Source of the DNA: Sabellastarte sp. h YS-2021
Lineage: Eukaryota > Annelida > Polychaeta > Sabellida > Sabellidae
Reading direction: 5' to 3'
NCBI GenBank assembly: GCA_964017235.1
Contig: OZ024929.1
Location: 22,875,464 to 22,939,463, forward strand
Length of the DNA stretch: 64,000 bases
Position numbers and translations under genes: made by a program. The number at the start of each line of letters is the position of its first letter. The stretch's first letter is position 1. This document shows, in pieces, positions 1 through 11,265 of the stretch. Under the pieces are notes generated by a model that was not told where the DNA came from, searched no databases, and was given only the letters and a program-made list of their open reading frames with translations.

Positions 1-2270
1 TGTTGACTTCCTTGAGAAATAATTGATCACCCTCCAGTAAAGTTACATCAAAGATTAATTAGCAGCTGAATGTGTGAAGTCCATTGATAAATTACACTGG
101 TATCAATGCATATAATAATTAAGGCACTAAGGCAGAAAATACCTCTGCAAACGTCCAACACCTCCAATATATGACTGCAATGATAAAAAAATAATCTCTT
201 AAAAACCCTTGGGTCCAGATGGTGATCCAGGCCACCACCAAAATTCAATCATCTGTTTCTTGGGCCATTGTCAACTTTCCTTAACTACCTTACTAAAATT
301 TTTCCATAACTTTCCATAAAAACCGACTAAAAGACAAACAAATGCAATCAGCCAAATATAACATAATCTCTTTGGATGAGATAAGAAAATAATTATTACG
401 TCATTTCATATAAAACAATAACAACTTTTTGTTCAAACTGTGACAATTTACAACCAGCAGAGTGATCCTTGCTACCTACCTTAGTTGGAATTGTGTCTTC
501 ACGGTGTACAGATACAATCTCTTCATCCATAGTTACAAACAACTCCAACTTGTTTGTATACAGAACCAACACACAAACCTGAATATGCTAAAGTTTACAT
601 ATATATATACACATAAATCTGGATCCCTGCACAGTGCTAAAATACACACATACGCATGCGCGATGTTACTTTTGTTTATGTTGGAGCTTGAGATTATTTT
701 AAAATTTCAGCCAGGAGTATATTATGATTTACACGTGTACCTGAAGTGTTGTTGTCAGTGTTTATTATTTTACCAGTGTTGTTTCCCCCTGAATATAAGG
801 TACCCATAAGTAAAGCTTACCTGTTATTAACACTTTGAACTGGGAGGGTTGCTTGTATTATATTTTCATTAAAAAAAACATAAATTTTTCCTTTCGTGGA
901 AAATTATAAAAGAAATCACTGGAAGGTAATTGATGTTTCTTTTGGCTTTCAATGAAATAACAAAGACCCTGATTGAGGAAGTACTGATAAAACCACTCTT
1001 ATGTATAGTTTCACTGGTTACTATTTAACAATCACTTGACTTTTAGATTGGCTGTGTCAGATAACGTCAAATTATATGGTATGTTGTCACATTAAACACA
1101 GACTTTAAACATAGATGCGGAATGAATTCAATTAATTAATGAAAAAATTAAAGAAACAATTTGTTTTTATTTGGAATGTAACTGTCATTGTATGGAGGCT
1201 TAAAGACCACAGTGCATGGAATTTTTTTTTCATTATTGTACAGATTATGTGTGTAACAACACACCTGCCAAGTCCCATCTTTAAACTCCCACTAGAAAGC
1301 ACATTAAAAGCCAGTTAAATCTGACAGTTGGAAAAACAAAACAGATCCTTCTCTGAAACTGTGCCAGGTCACACAAGGAGATTTCCCACTCTGATTTCTG
1401 TGTGTCCAATACAAAATAGTGTAAAATGAAGTGAAATTAGTGTTTTATAAACTGGCTTGGAAAGGGTCAGCTTCAGTCAAAAAAAAAAAAAAATTTTCCT
1501 ACACTTAGTGCAAAGATTCTTCTATCAAATGAACTTGGAATATTGTGTGGTCACACACAAATAATGCTCTTTTTTTAAATAATTAACACTACAATTTGAC
1601 TGTAACTTGTGTTCAAAATAGTGAACAAGTGTGCAGCTTTTAGTGTAGCAATTCAGCTTCTGATAGTGTGCCAGTTTTTAAATAAACTGATAAGCAAGTT
1701 TTTCACCCAGTTCTTGTCCACATTTTCTCAAAATGTGATAAAATTTTAAGGCACCCTTGATTATCCAAACTGCTTATTATCAGAACAGAAAGAGTTAGCC
1801 CCAAACATAGTGCATTTCCTGTAAATTTAACACCACTCTCAAGAAATAATTTTGTACTTTGGGTTGAACCCCTTTACATTATTTTTCAAGGAGGAGGGAG
1901 ATCTGAACCACATTCTGACATTTTATTGACAACAGTGTGTCTTTCATGATATCTACTTTTAATAGCTGTGTAGGAGTCAGATTGCAATGTTCATGTAAAT
2001 TTGCATCTGAAAGTTAGCACTTTTAAAGTATGACTTTTTTTTCATAAACAATATTTTATTGAAGCAATTAGGCAAAATCAACAAAGCCTTCTCACAGGAT
2101 GAACTATTTACAAAAGCATATGAATAGATGATAATGATGATGAAGTTGTGGACATGTGACTAACATAAAACTATGAAAACCACCCTGATTCTTGTACTGC
2201 TTCAAAAACTACCTTTTTTTGATCAAAAGTCAAGTTATAATCTCCATTAAATGAAAATCAGTGGTTATTG
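1..2270. other. no recognisable gene
   Basis: AT-rich sequence with only short open frames (for example 48-248 on - and 462-809 on +). They show no domain, composition or motif that suggests coding. I see no RNA gene and no clear mobile-element end. It could be intron or intergenic DNA. Confidence 0.6.
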
Positions 2271-2700
2271 TTGGTAAAACTCTCCCTGGCTGATGCTGGG
2301 TCTAGCCCCTAGTGTAAATGCATAGGAGATCCTGCGAGGAAGTGTTGCATGGCCATACCAGTACTGTGGTTTGACCTTGGTTGAGGTCGATGTGGCAAAC
2401 ATGAGTCTTTCCATCATTATGGTTTGAATTTGAACCATGATGATTAATCTGGTGTTTTGTGGGAGATTATAATATTGCTTGTACCTGGACTGGGGTCTGA
2501 CCTTGACTTTTGATTTTGACCCTTCATTGACCTTTCAGGTCAAACCTGGCATGATTGCTTGGATTGTAGTGATGAACATTTTCTGCGTTGGAGATTATAA
2601 ATTGCTAATGCTTAAATTTGGGTCTGGCCATGTGCTTTGACCTCTGACCTCCTTTTGACCTTCAAGGTCACACATTATTCGGATTTGTTAGTTTTAGTCT
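2271..2700. repeat. AGGTCA/TGACCT-rich dispersed repeat
   Basis: The stretch is dense in TGACCT and AGGTCA hexamers. They include a perfect direct repeat with one-base spacer at 2638-2650 and two everted repeats with three-base spacers at 2528-2542 and 2656-2670. A similar stretch occurs near 25.3-25.6 kb, so I take it as a dispersed repeat. It lies directly downstream, on the - strand, of a LINE coding tail and may be part of that element's 3' region. Whether nuclear receptors bind it is unknown. Confidence 0.5.
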
Positions 2701-3060
2701 TAATTTCTATTCTTAAATCTTCACTAGTTAATTCAGTAGGTCTTTTGGGGTGGGGGAATGTATTCTAAAAGAAAATAAAAATTGTTTTCTACTGAAAAGC
2801 CACAGTCAGAAGTTGAATTTTCTATAGCATGTAAATTATGTGCAAAATGTTCTTTAAGAGGACTACAGTTTATTCGCATTTTTGAGTGTATCAAGTTCCA
2901 ATGTCTATCACCTGTACTAGATAATGTAGTTACACGTTTAAAAGAATCATCTAATGTATTCCATAATTTTATTCCAACAGGAAAGAATGAATTTTGATGA
3001 AATTCTTGTTTGTCATAGAGAAGAGTAGTGTACCAGTACTTTGTTGATTATAAAACATTT
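2701..3060 (-). mobile_element. LINE fragment, 3' end of RT ORF
   Basis: Read on the - strand, the frame has the look of the C-terminal tail of an invertebrate LINE polymerase. A stretch with EFHQNSFFPVGIKLWNTL is followed by a Cys-Gly...Glu-Asn...Phe-Leu-Leu-Glu pattern, as in the CG-EN-HFLLECP tail that follows RT in several LINE families. No RT catalytic box is present, so this is only the last part of a copy. The neighbouring AGGTCA repeat may be its 3' UTR. The family is not assigned. The + strand frame at 2782-2997 is its shadow. Confidence 0.45.
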
Positions 3061-3929
3061 TAATGTACTTTGGTCGAATTGTATGCAAGAAATAACCAAG
3101 TTAAAGACTATACTCAAAATTTTATTGAACATTTTACAACCCAAGCCAAAAGAAAAAAAAATAACACTTTACTAACAATGACTGGTACACATTAATAAAT
3201 GTATGACTGTAACCCAAGCAGCTCTTACAATTACATTACTTATGGTTAATATTTAAAATGTTATCTGTACAGAATCCTCACACTCGATCAATGACAGTTT
3301 TAGATGGAGTCTGATTGAGAGTTTTCATATTGAAGAATAAATGCTAATTATCATATAAAATTATAAAAACTTTTCAAACAAAATTATCCTTGTTCAGTTA
3401 AAGTTAAACTTCAAAAAAAAAAGTCACTTCCAAATGCAATTACATCAGCTACAAATTCAGTTACATCCAATTCTTCCCAATACATTTACAACAAAAACCA
3501 TGGCAAATTTACTGCTGTGTACCTTTTGTGTCATCACAACACCTCCACACATGTTTTTAGGGATGTTATTTTATATGCCACTTTGAGAGGCTGTATCTCA
3601 GTGGGGGATGCTCTGATTGATGTCTGGTTTTCTTTACTGGGATTGTCTTACTCTCTGGCACACACTTACAAATTTTTAAAGAAACTTTTTTTCATGCACT
3701 GTGGACTTTAAATATGTTAAAACAATATCTTTTATAAACATCTAAGTTGCTATGTCTAAATTGACAAATTTCAACAACAAAAAATGAAACTGTATGTAAT
3801 ACGACTATTTCAAATCCTATATTTAGTTTCAATTATATTGTTTTTATATTGTTATATTGTTCTTTTTTTGTATGTTATTCTATGAAAATGCAGTTTTCAA
3901 TTGAAAAGAATTTATTAATTACAGTCTAG
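3061..3929. other. no recognisable gene
   Basis: AT-rich sequence with a few short A and T runs. The 64-codon frame at 3517-3711 has no recognisable feature. Nothing else is seen. Confidence 0.55.
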
Positions 3930-4180
3930 CTTGTGTAAAATATTGAAAAAAATGGTAGTTTTTGAGCTTTATTTTCTTTTATTTTCATTGTATGCTGTGC
4001 TATTTGGTATTTTTGTCAATTTGAAGAAAAATCATACTGCGTTATGATTGATGTAGATATTGTAAGACTACTTTCCTGATGGGGGGTTTGCCATCCTCGA
4101 CCCTCCAGGAGAGGAATTTTGGTTGTTTTTTTTGTAAAACAAAAGGGTGAATAAAACTTCTTGAAACTGAAAAAAAAATT
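3930..4180 (+). mobile_element. retroposon 3' tail (candidate)
   Basis: The segment ends in AATAAAACTTCTTGAAACTG followed by a run of A. It is preceded by a G-rich, C-rich block around 4080-4112 (GGGGGGTTTGCC, CGACCCTCCAGGAG). This resembles the 3' UTR and A-rich end of an invertebrate LINE, with the AATAAA acting as polyadenylation signal. No coding part is visible upstream, so it would be a strongly 5'-truncated copy. A genuine host 3' UTR is an alternative. Confidence 0.35.
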
Positions 4181-4525
4181 GTTCTTATTTGTTTCTTAAT
4201 TTACAGAATGTTTTGCCATAAAAGCTGTTTCATTCTTCTGCAAAATTTGTGCAGTACACATCCCAATTTGTTAAGTGACTAAAAATGACTAATATTAAGT
4301 CAAAGTTAAGTGAAAAAATATACCTATAATCAAACGTTTAACACTAACAAGAATCTACAATATGAAGCTTTGAACACACATATATTTTGTATTATTATAG
4401 TCTCCATGTAAAGGATAATTGAGAAATTAAAGATCCAAACTTAGAAAAGTATCTGCCATTAAATCAAGACTCAATGGTACTTAAGCAAAGTCATCTGCAA
4501 GTATGTAAGCTGTAAAAAGGGCAAA

Positions 4526-4815
4526 CTACTGAAGTAAAATGAAGTGCCTTGTGACATTCTCATCATCTTTTTGCCTAGCTCTTCATTCATGGTGAAGAAA
4601 TCCGTGGTGCTGATGCAACAGATCTGGAACGCTCCCGATGCCTTGACTACTTGTATTTATTATTATCCACCTACTGAAGTAAAATGAAGTGCTTTGTGAC
4701 ATTCTCATCGTCTTTTTGCCTAGCTCATCATTCATGGTGAAGAAATCTGTGGTGCTGATGCAACAGATCTGGAACGCTCCCCCTGCCTTGACTACTTGTA
4801 TTTATTATTATCCAT
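4526..4815. repeat. 145-bp tandem duplication, two copies
   Basis: The unit starting CTACTGAAGTAAAATGAAG at 4526 repeats at 4671 with only a handful of differences, giving a period of 145 bp. The 71-codon frame at 4689-4904 comes from the second copy and I do not regard it as a gene. The similarity suggests a fairly recent duplication. Confidence 0.85.
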
Positions 4816-6436
4816 CTATAACTCGCATTACATCTTATCTTTTCAGTCATATGACTTTTCTTTCCCCCCCATGTTACATGATACTACTAATCTTTTGTCA
4901 GTAAAAGTAAAATGGAGCCAACTGATAATGTCACACAAAGAGATTTATCTCCTTCGTTATCTTATCTGATGTCAAGTCTCAGTGGAGTCTCTTTGCTGGG
5001 ATGATTAATTGAGGATTCACCCTGAATGAAAAATATGTAGTTTCACACACCAAAAATAATGCATATTGTTAAGAAAACAGTTCCTGATATAGTACCGTTT
5101 AGTTGTGTCACACATATGATAAATCTGTCTGTCTTATCACCCAAGGGATAATCCAAAAGCTGATATTTATTTATGCAATGACTTATTTCTAGGGCAGGGT
5201 ATTATAAATTGTTATAAATCATTTCACCATGCAATAAGCAACATTAGTATTTACATAAAGTACTTTTCAGAGAATCTTAATTTTTGAATTGAGCTTTCAG
5301 TTGATTGGTATACTTTCAAAAATGCCAGAACGAAAATAAATTAATTTGGAGCCAACTGATATAACGTTTGCAAAAGTATGTCTCTTAATGTATTTTCTCT
5401 GCTACCAATACTGATTGCAGCCACTTGACTGTATTGTGGAGGATAAGTCATACCAACCACCCCAAGTGAAAAGATAATTAGATAATTCATGTCACATAAA
5501 AGATAAGTAGTATTGTAAAAAAGGTGACTCAGGCTGCAATGAGATTCCTTGTGGCACCTTTACCATAACTCAGTTTGGCTAACAAGTGAAAGGATTAGTC
5601 TGGAGTCAACACTTCTTTGTGCTCATCTCTTGGCTAAGGTTATCAAAGGTAAATGGTGTTACCCCAGAGCAGATGAAGGACCAGTGGAACAGCTACACCG
5701 ATAACAATGGGAAGCCCTGACATTTGACTTCTTCAGGTCAAATATAGTTGGACACATTGTCAAGAAGGCTGTTTGAAGAAAAGTTGTTGATTTGTCCACA
5801 TCACCATCAACACATGATTCCCTCATGATGAGGGATCAGGTGTCACATATTACCAATGACTTGGATCCCTCAGGAGCTCACGTTGTGTTACACCTATTTA
5901 GCAGGGCCAATACACTGAAAAGTCAGACTCAAGTGACAACAAAACCTCAGCAAAGAGATGAAGGAACATCTTGGCCTCTACAGATAAGCTAGATATTACA
6001 GTAGTAGCATTTTATGAACTGATTTACACTGTAGCTAGAGTATGTAGAATAGGACTGTGCCACATTTAAAAACAGAAGCTTTCAACCTTCTCACACAGTT
6101 AAAGGCAAAAACAATGATGGCGTGTGTCCATTAGGGAAGTGCCATTTTTCAAAATTCTTTACGGTTATACCCAATGTCATCATTACACTCACTCTACATC
6201 TGCCTCAGTACAATTGTTGAAAGCACAAATAATATTTTCCTCTTTATGCTCCCCTTTTTATTAAATTTTTTTATAATTACACATCAAAACTATCCATTTT
6301 ATTGCTTGATCCCCTTTTTTATGCTCACATTTTCCGTTATCGGGGACCATAACTTTAACAATACACACCAACTAACCACACAATTCGCCAAATGTTATGT
6401 TCAGTTTCAAACTTTTAAACCCCCAAGTTCTTAAAT
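4816..6436. other. no recognisable gene; unexplained short frames
   Basis: Nothing firm is seen. A 66-codon + frame at 5792-5992 and an 86-codon one at 6174-6434 have no domain I recognise. The stretch 5640-6000 is less AT-rich than its surroundings and could be a degraded exon or element, but I cannot support either. The last part may include the 5' end of the LINE that follows. Confidence 0.45.
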
Positions 6437-8354
6437 ATGATTTCCTCCATATCTTGCTGGCAATCCAACCAGTCATTGCTGCATACCAGCACCACATTAA
6501 CTGAAGCATTCAATGTCCTGATGTTGTCAGTTTCTGCCCCTTCAAACCCCCACCACCACCTTCTGTTAATATTTCAGCATAAAATCCTCAATATCAATTC
6601 CACCAGCTCTGTCAACTTCCCGAATTTTTATCCTACTCCTGCTTGCTAGTGATATCAACCCAAACCCAGAACCACCCAAGAGTCTGTAGGTCACCTGTGC
6701 AAATAACAGATCAATACCTTTCAAATTCACTGCCATTGCAAAATTTATTTCTCACAATGACACTGATCTCTTCGCCATGTCCAAGACTTGGATCAGACCT
6801 CACACCATGAGTGCCAATCTGTGTGAAATAACCCTACAAATACCATATAATTGACAAAGAGAAAATGAAAACAGATCTCCTTGCTTCTGAACTAATTAAC
6901 AATCAATCCAAGTTAGCCAATTCTTTGTAAAAGCAATATCACTCTACCTTGTCGACCCTTATCGACAAGGATGCACCACCTCATACCAAATACGCTAAGG
7001 CATAGTACATTTCAGGATGGGTCAACGAAACCGTAATAATGGCAAAAGAGACCAAGTGTTTGTTTGAATGCATCTAGCGCATAAACAAATCTACCTTCAA
7101 TAGATCCCAATACATTCAGAAAGTCCACCAGTCCAATAGAGTCTTCATGCAGGCCAAATCTGAAATCCAGGACATTTGCGACAACCCACAAAAATTATGG
7201 CAATTCCTAGGTGATGTGTCGCACAGACTACCAGCCAAGTTGCTCCCATCGATAAATCCCCTCAGGTTTTGGCTGACAGAGTGGTAGAGTTCTTCACAGA
7301 TAAAATTGAAAAAAATATGCTCAACTTTCCCTGCTTCATTGAGCTCTCAGCACATCACCCCCGACTCCCCTCCCCCTTGTTTTCCACTTTCTCCACTGTC
7401 ACCTAAGATCAAGTTACCAAAATCATTATGAACTCTCCAAGTAAATCATGTTCCCTTAACCCTTGGCCCACTTTTCTTGTCCTAGATTATCTGGACATCA
7501 TCGTCACCCCATCACTTCAATAATTAATGCCTCTCTTGACCAAGTTAAGTGTCCTTACTTCTTCATACAGGCCCATGTTACCCCAATCCTCCAAAAATCG
7601 TCCTTAGAGAAAGCAGTTTTCAAAAATTACAGGCCTGTATCTAATCTTAAACTTTATTTTATCTTTTAAGATACTTGAAAGGGTAACAACAGTCCAGTCT
7701 ACTGAAAGTGCCCTCCTTAATATTCAGAATGATCTTCTTCTGAATATGGCCAAATGGTCTGCCACAGCCCTCACCTTATTGGATCTCTCTGCCACCTTCG
7801 ATACCATTGATCACACCATTCTCCTTGATAGACTTAATGTTTACTATGGAATCAGTGAACTAGCACTTGGCTGGTTCAAATCACACTGTCACATCCTGCT
7901 GCACTCCAGTTTTGGGTGCCCCAGGGTTCCATCCTTGGTTCAATTCTTTTTTTCTCTCCATGCAAACCCAATCAGCTCAATCATTCACTTAATTACCACC
8001 TCTATGCCAATGATAACCAGTTGTGTATAATACTCTCACCAGCTAATTTCTCTCACTCTGTACAAACATTAAAGTACTGCCTCAACAACGTTAAAAATTT
8101 CATGCTCACAAATAAATTAAAACTCAATCTTGACAAAACCAAGTTTATTTTTATAGGTTCAAAAAACAACCGCAAACAACTCCTTCCTCACTTCCCAATC
8201 AATATTCTTGGTAATCAGGTCTCACCAGCACAAAGTGTCAAGAACCTCGGAGTGGTGTTCAGTTCTAACTTCACTCTCTCAGACCATGTGTCACAGGTCA
8301 TAAAGTCTTCCAGAGTTCATGCTAGAGACCATTACAGAATTCGTCCCCTTCTAG
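6437..8354 (+). mobile_element. L2/CR1-like LINE, 5' part (split by an insertion)
   Basis: A degraded non-LTR retrotransposon. Near 6640 the frame reads LLLLASDINPNPEP, the version here of the CGDISLNPGP motif that opens L2/CR1-type endonucleases, followed by CANNRSI and DLFAMSKTWI. The rest of the endonuclease is heavily eroded. From about 7440 come KSCSLNPWPTFLV, then KNYRPVSNLK (about 7623), LLDLSATFDTIDH (about 7778) and, around 8006, YANDNQL where active copies have YADDTQL, so an active-site Asp is Asn here. LNLDKTKFIFIGSKN follows. Many stops and frame changes are present, so it is a dead copy. The element continues at 10852 beyond the DIRS-like insertion. The clade is judged by motif style only. 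Confidence 0.85.
8300..8354 (+). repeat. 55-bp direct repeat, left copy
   Basis: These 55 bases of LINE sequence recur identically at 10852-10906, on the other side of the DIRS-like insertion. Both copies read as the same part of the LINE RT ORF, so the LINE sequence was duplicated when the insert arrived. Confidence 0.92.
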
Positions 8355-9404
8355 CATGATGACTATTTCATCGACGGAACTTTGCCGTTCGGTTTTCGGC
8401 ATGGTTCGGCTTTCTTTCAACGCTGTACGGACGCAGTACGGTATATCATGAAAGATAGGTTCAATTTTCCCAACTTATACAATTATATAGACGATCTCAT
8501 CTATACCGGCCTTCCTGCTGATATATATCAGTCTTTCGATACTTTAAAAGCTTTATTGCAGGAATTAGGCCTAGAAATTAGTGTTGCAAAGCTCATACAG
8601 CCCACTACAGTGGCAGTTTGTCTAGGCATACAAATCAATACTATTACTAGAACTCTCAGCATCCCTAAAGATAAGTTGAAGGAAATAACAGAGATATGCC
8701 TCGCTTATGTTTCCAAAAATAAGGTTACAAAGTCACAATTTCAGTCTCTTCTGGGTTCACTTCTTTATATAACTAAATGTGTGAAACCGGCTCGTTTCTT
8801 CTTAAACCGTATGCTGTCGTTGCTTAGGCAACATACATCTACAAACTATGTCATACTTGACCAGGAATTTCAAAAAGATCTCAATTGGTTCAATACTTTC
8901 CTGTGCCAATATAATGGAATTACTTTCTATGACAAAGTTCTGCCCCAAGATAAGGTCTTCTTGGATGCTTCTCTACAAGGCCTAGGTGGGGTCTTCAAAA
9001 ATATGGTTTACAGTTTACAAATTCCGAAAGGTTTTAATAATTACACAATAGTACACTTAGAGATATTAAATATTGTCGTCGCTTTGAAGGTATGGGGGCC
9101 GTTTTGGAAGAACCATGCTATTGAAGTCAAATGTGACAACATGGCAGTAGTGGAGGTCTTAAATACTGGCAGAGCCAGAGACCGGATGCTGGCCACAAGT
9201 GCACGAAATATTTGGTTGCTAACCTCCATGTATAATATAGATCTGGTGGTTACCCATATTCCAGGAGCCAAGAATGTTGTGGCTGACCTGCTATCCAGAT
9301 GGCACCATACTGACCATGATATCAGTAAATTGAATAGCTTGGTCCCAGATCATCAGTGGTTGCCAGTGCATATAAATCATACCATACTAAATACAAATAT
9401 CTAA
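8355..9404 (+). pseudogene. DIRS-like reverse transcriptase/RNase H (fossil)
   Basis: This is the polymerase part of the DIRS-like element. The RT contains LPFGFRHGSAFFQR near its start here and the YIDD catalytic box (NYIDDLIYTG) around 8490. The RNase H region holds VFLDASLQGLGG, VHLEILNIVVAL and KCDNMAVVEVLNTG, and ends in HIPGAKNVVADLLSRW. These Asp and Glu positions match RNase H of DIRS and Ngaro elements. The RT is only partly present in this copy. It is followed immediately by the recombinase region, as in the family. It would have copied element RNA into DNA in the host cell. Fossil. Confidence 0.88.
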
Positions 9405-9407
9405 TAC

Positions 9408-10398
9408 TTGTGTTTTGTTGTAGAAACATATGGAGTGTCAGACCCACTGGTGTCGTCTGCCTTGAAAAGGTTGCATTCTGGCTTCAGACCTGCGACAGCG
9501 CTCCAGTACAACAGATTTTTTCGAGATTTCTTACAATTTCTTGAATTGGTCCAAGTTCCCACAAATCAGGTGAATACGCTTATTCTTTTGTCATACATGG
9601 AATACTTACACCAAAAAGGCCAATCACACGCCAATATCTCCAATCGGCTGACCGGCATTAGGTCTTCCTTTATCATTTATGGCCTTAACACTGAGGCCTT
9701 CAGAGACGAACGTATTCCCTTGTTTGTAAAGGCACTTCGCATCAATGCTCCTCTCTCCCTTAAATCACAAAAAATCAACAATTCACATGCTTCAACAAAT
9801 TTTGCAGATTTGTGACTCACTTAGAGACCCTGTGCTGTTTAAAGCCTTGTATTTATTCACATTTTTTTCCTTCTTACGAATGTCAAATATACTTCCACAT
9901 TCGGTTAAGCAATTTGATGGTACCAGGCACTTGTTGAGAGGAGATTTAATTTTTTCACAAAATTACTGCACTGTTATCATTAAATGGACCAAAACATTGC
10001 AAGATCGAAAGCAGAGTCGTACTATTTCCATTCCAGACCTGGGTGCTTCCATGTTATGCCCAATCAAAGCCTTGCAACTCATGTGCCAAAAATTTCCAGC
10101 TGACAAAAATTGTCCCTTATTTTTACAAGATAAACAAGGCATTTTGGTTCCTTTAACAGATTCTATTGCTAGAAAACACTTGAAACAAGTTTCTTCCTTG
10201 CTTAATATTGAACCTCCCTTGACCTTCCATTTATTTCGGAAATCTGCCACTACATGGGCTTTTCACAATGGCGTGCCAATGCATCAGATTATGCATCATG
10301 GTACTTGGAGTAGTGATGCCGTCTGGAGGTATATCCATTCATTGCCTTCACCTGACTCCCAAGTTTCTCGTACTTTTCGACAATTGCTTTATCTTTAG
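9408..10398 (+). pseudogene. DIRS-like tyrosine recombinase (fossil)
   Basis: The region encodes a phage-integrase-type tyrosine recombinase, the enzyme DIRS elements use in place of a DDE integrase. An N-terminal SAM-like DNA-binding part (HSGFRPATALQYNRFFRDFL) precedes the catalytic part. The catalytic part shows FFSFLRMSNILP with the first Arg, the Lys of IKWTKT, the HLFRKSATTWAFHNG box with the HxxR pair, the second His region (IMHHGTWSSDAVWRYI) and the Tyr in that last block. It lies straight after the RNase H region. Broken in this copy, so a fossil. Recombinases of Crypton elements are an alternative family, but the linked RT/RNase H favours DIRS. Confidence 0.88.
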
Positions 10399-10621
10399 TT
10401 TGGTGTTTGGCAGATATTGTCACAGATTTACTGGCACACATTTACTGATTCTAGCCATCATGATGTAATATTACTTCATATCTAGAGATTTTACTTCTTT
10501 TTCCAATAAGTTCTGTATTTGTACATTATGAATCTAGATCCAAACCTCTTTGATGGCTTGCCATGTCACCTTGTAATGCTTATTAGATATTGATTTATAC
10601 AAAATTTATTTATCATTTTTC

Positions 10622-10655
10622 CTTCAGGGCAGTAAAGTTCTTTACTGCCCTGAAG
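10622..10655. repeat. perfect 16-bp hairpin in DIRS 3' region
   Basis: CTTCAGGGCAGTAAAG is followed by TT and then by its exact reverse complement. It lies about 220 bp after the recombinase region and directly before a G-rich run. In DIRS-type elements the repeats used to form the circular intermediate lie in this area, so a role there is possible, as is RNA 3'-end formation. Both are inference. Confidence 0.85.
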
Positions 10656-10851
10656 TGGGGGGTAGGGTTGACAGAAATTTCTTACTTATAATACTACATT
10701 GTTAGTTATTGTGTCAGGTGACACGGTTTATCACATGAATTATCATGCTTTACATATGTACATGTTGCAAAATACTGGTTATATATAGTATTAATAAAAA
10801 GAATTTTAAACCCATATCATTGTTTATTGTCTTGGGGGGTCGGGGGAAATG

Positions 10852-10906
10852 ATAAAGTCTTCCAGAGTTCATGCTAGAGACCATTACAGAATTCGTCCCC
10901 TTCTAG
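10852..10906 (+). repeat. 55-bp direct repeat, right copy
   Basis: Identical by eye to 8300-8354. The two copies bound the DIRS-like insertion exactly and read as the same codons of the host LINE. Confidence 0.92.
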
Positions 10907-11265
10907 ACCTTAATACATCAGTTCTCTTAGCAAATGCTTTGGTGAGCAGAAAATTGGACTATTGCAATTCTCTATTCATACCAATCACTAATTTTGAGTT
11001 AAGGAGATTACAGTGGGTCCAAAACTCACTCTTCAGGGATGCCACCTGTTCCCCTAAATTCTCACACATTACTCCTCAACTGAAAAAACTCCACTGGCTC
11101 CCAGTCAGACACTGGACACAATTTAAAATAGGCATCATTACATACAAAATTCTCAACCAAGGTCAACCTGCTTACCTAAGAGAATTAATTCACCCCTACA
11201 CCTCTTCCAAAAATACAAGGTTAAGCACCCCCAAATTAATCATGTCATTGACAAGTGAATTTTAA
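10852..11265 (+). mobile_element. L2/CR1-like LINE, 3' part
   Basis: This continues the LINE that stops at 8354; the first 55 bases repeat its last 55. The frame to 11265 reads LLANALVSRKLDYCNSLF, LRRLQWVQNSL and LKKLHWLPV, the conserved thumb and C-terminal blocks of L2/CR1-type reverse transcriptases. The usual end (APxxWNxLP and RSKLKxxLF) is missing, so this copy is cut short at its 3' end. Confidence 0.85.

Larger units (their letters stand above)
8355..10851 (+). mobile_element. DIRS-like tyrosine-recombinase retroelement, incomplete fossil
   Basis: An insertion of 2497 bp inside a LINE. It carries part of a reverse transcriptase, an RNase H and a tyrosine recombinase, in the order typical of DIRS/Ngaro elements, followed by about 450 bp of non-coding 3' sequence with a perfect hairpin and an AATAAA-type signal near 10793. 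The copy is incomplete and broken, with a small number of breaks. Its right end lies exactly at the second 55-bp repeat. DIRS elements are not known to make target duplications, which makes the flanking repeats odd. Age is uncertain; identical flanks suggest it is not ancient. Confidence 0.85.

Noticed and set aside
5792-5992. 66-codon + frame considered as an exon
   Set aside because: No domain, no splice sites I can support and no similarity that I recognise.
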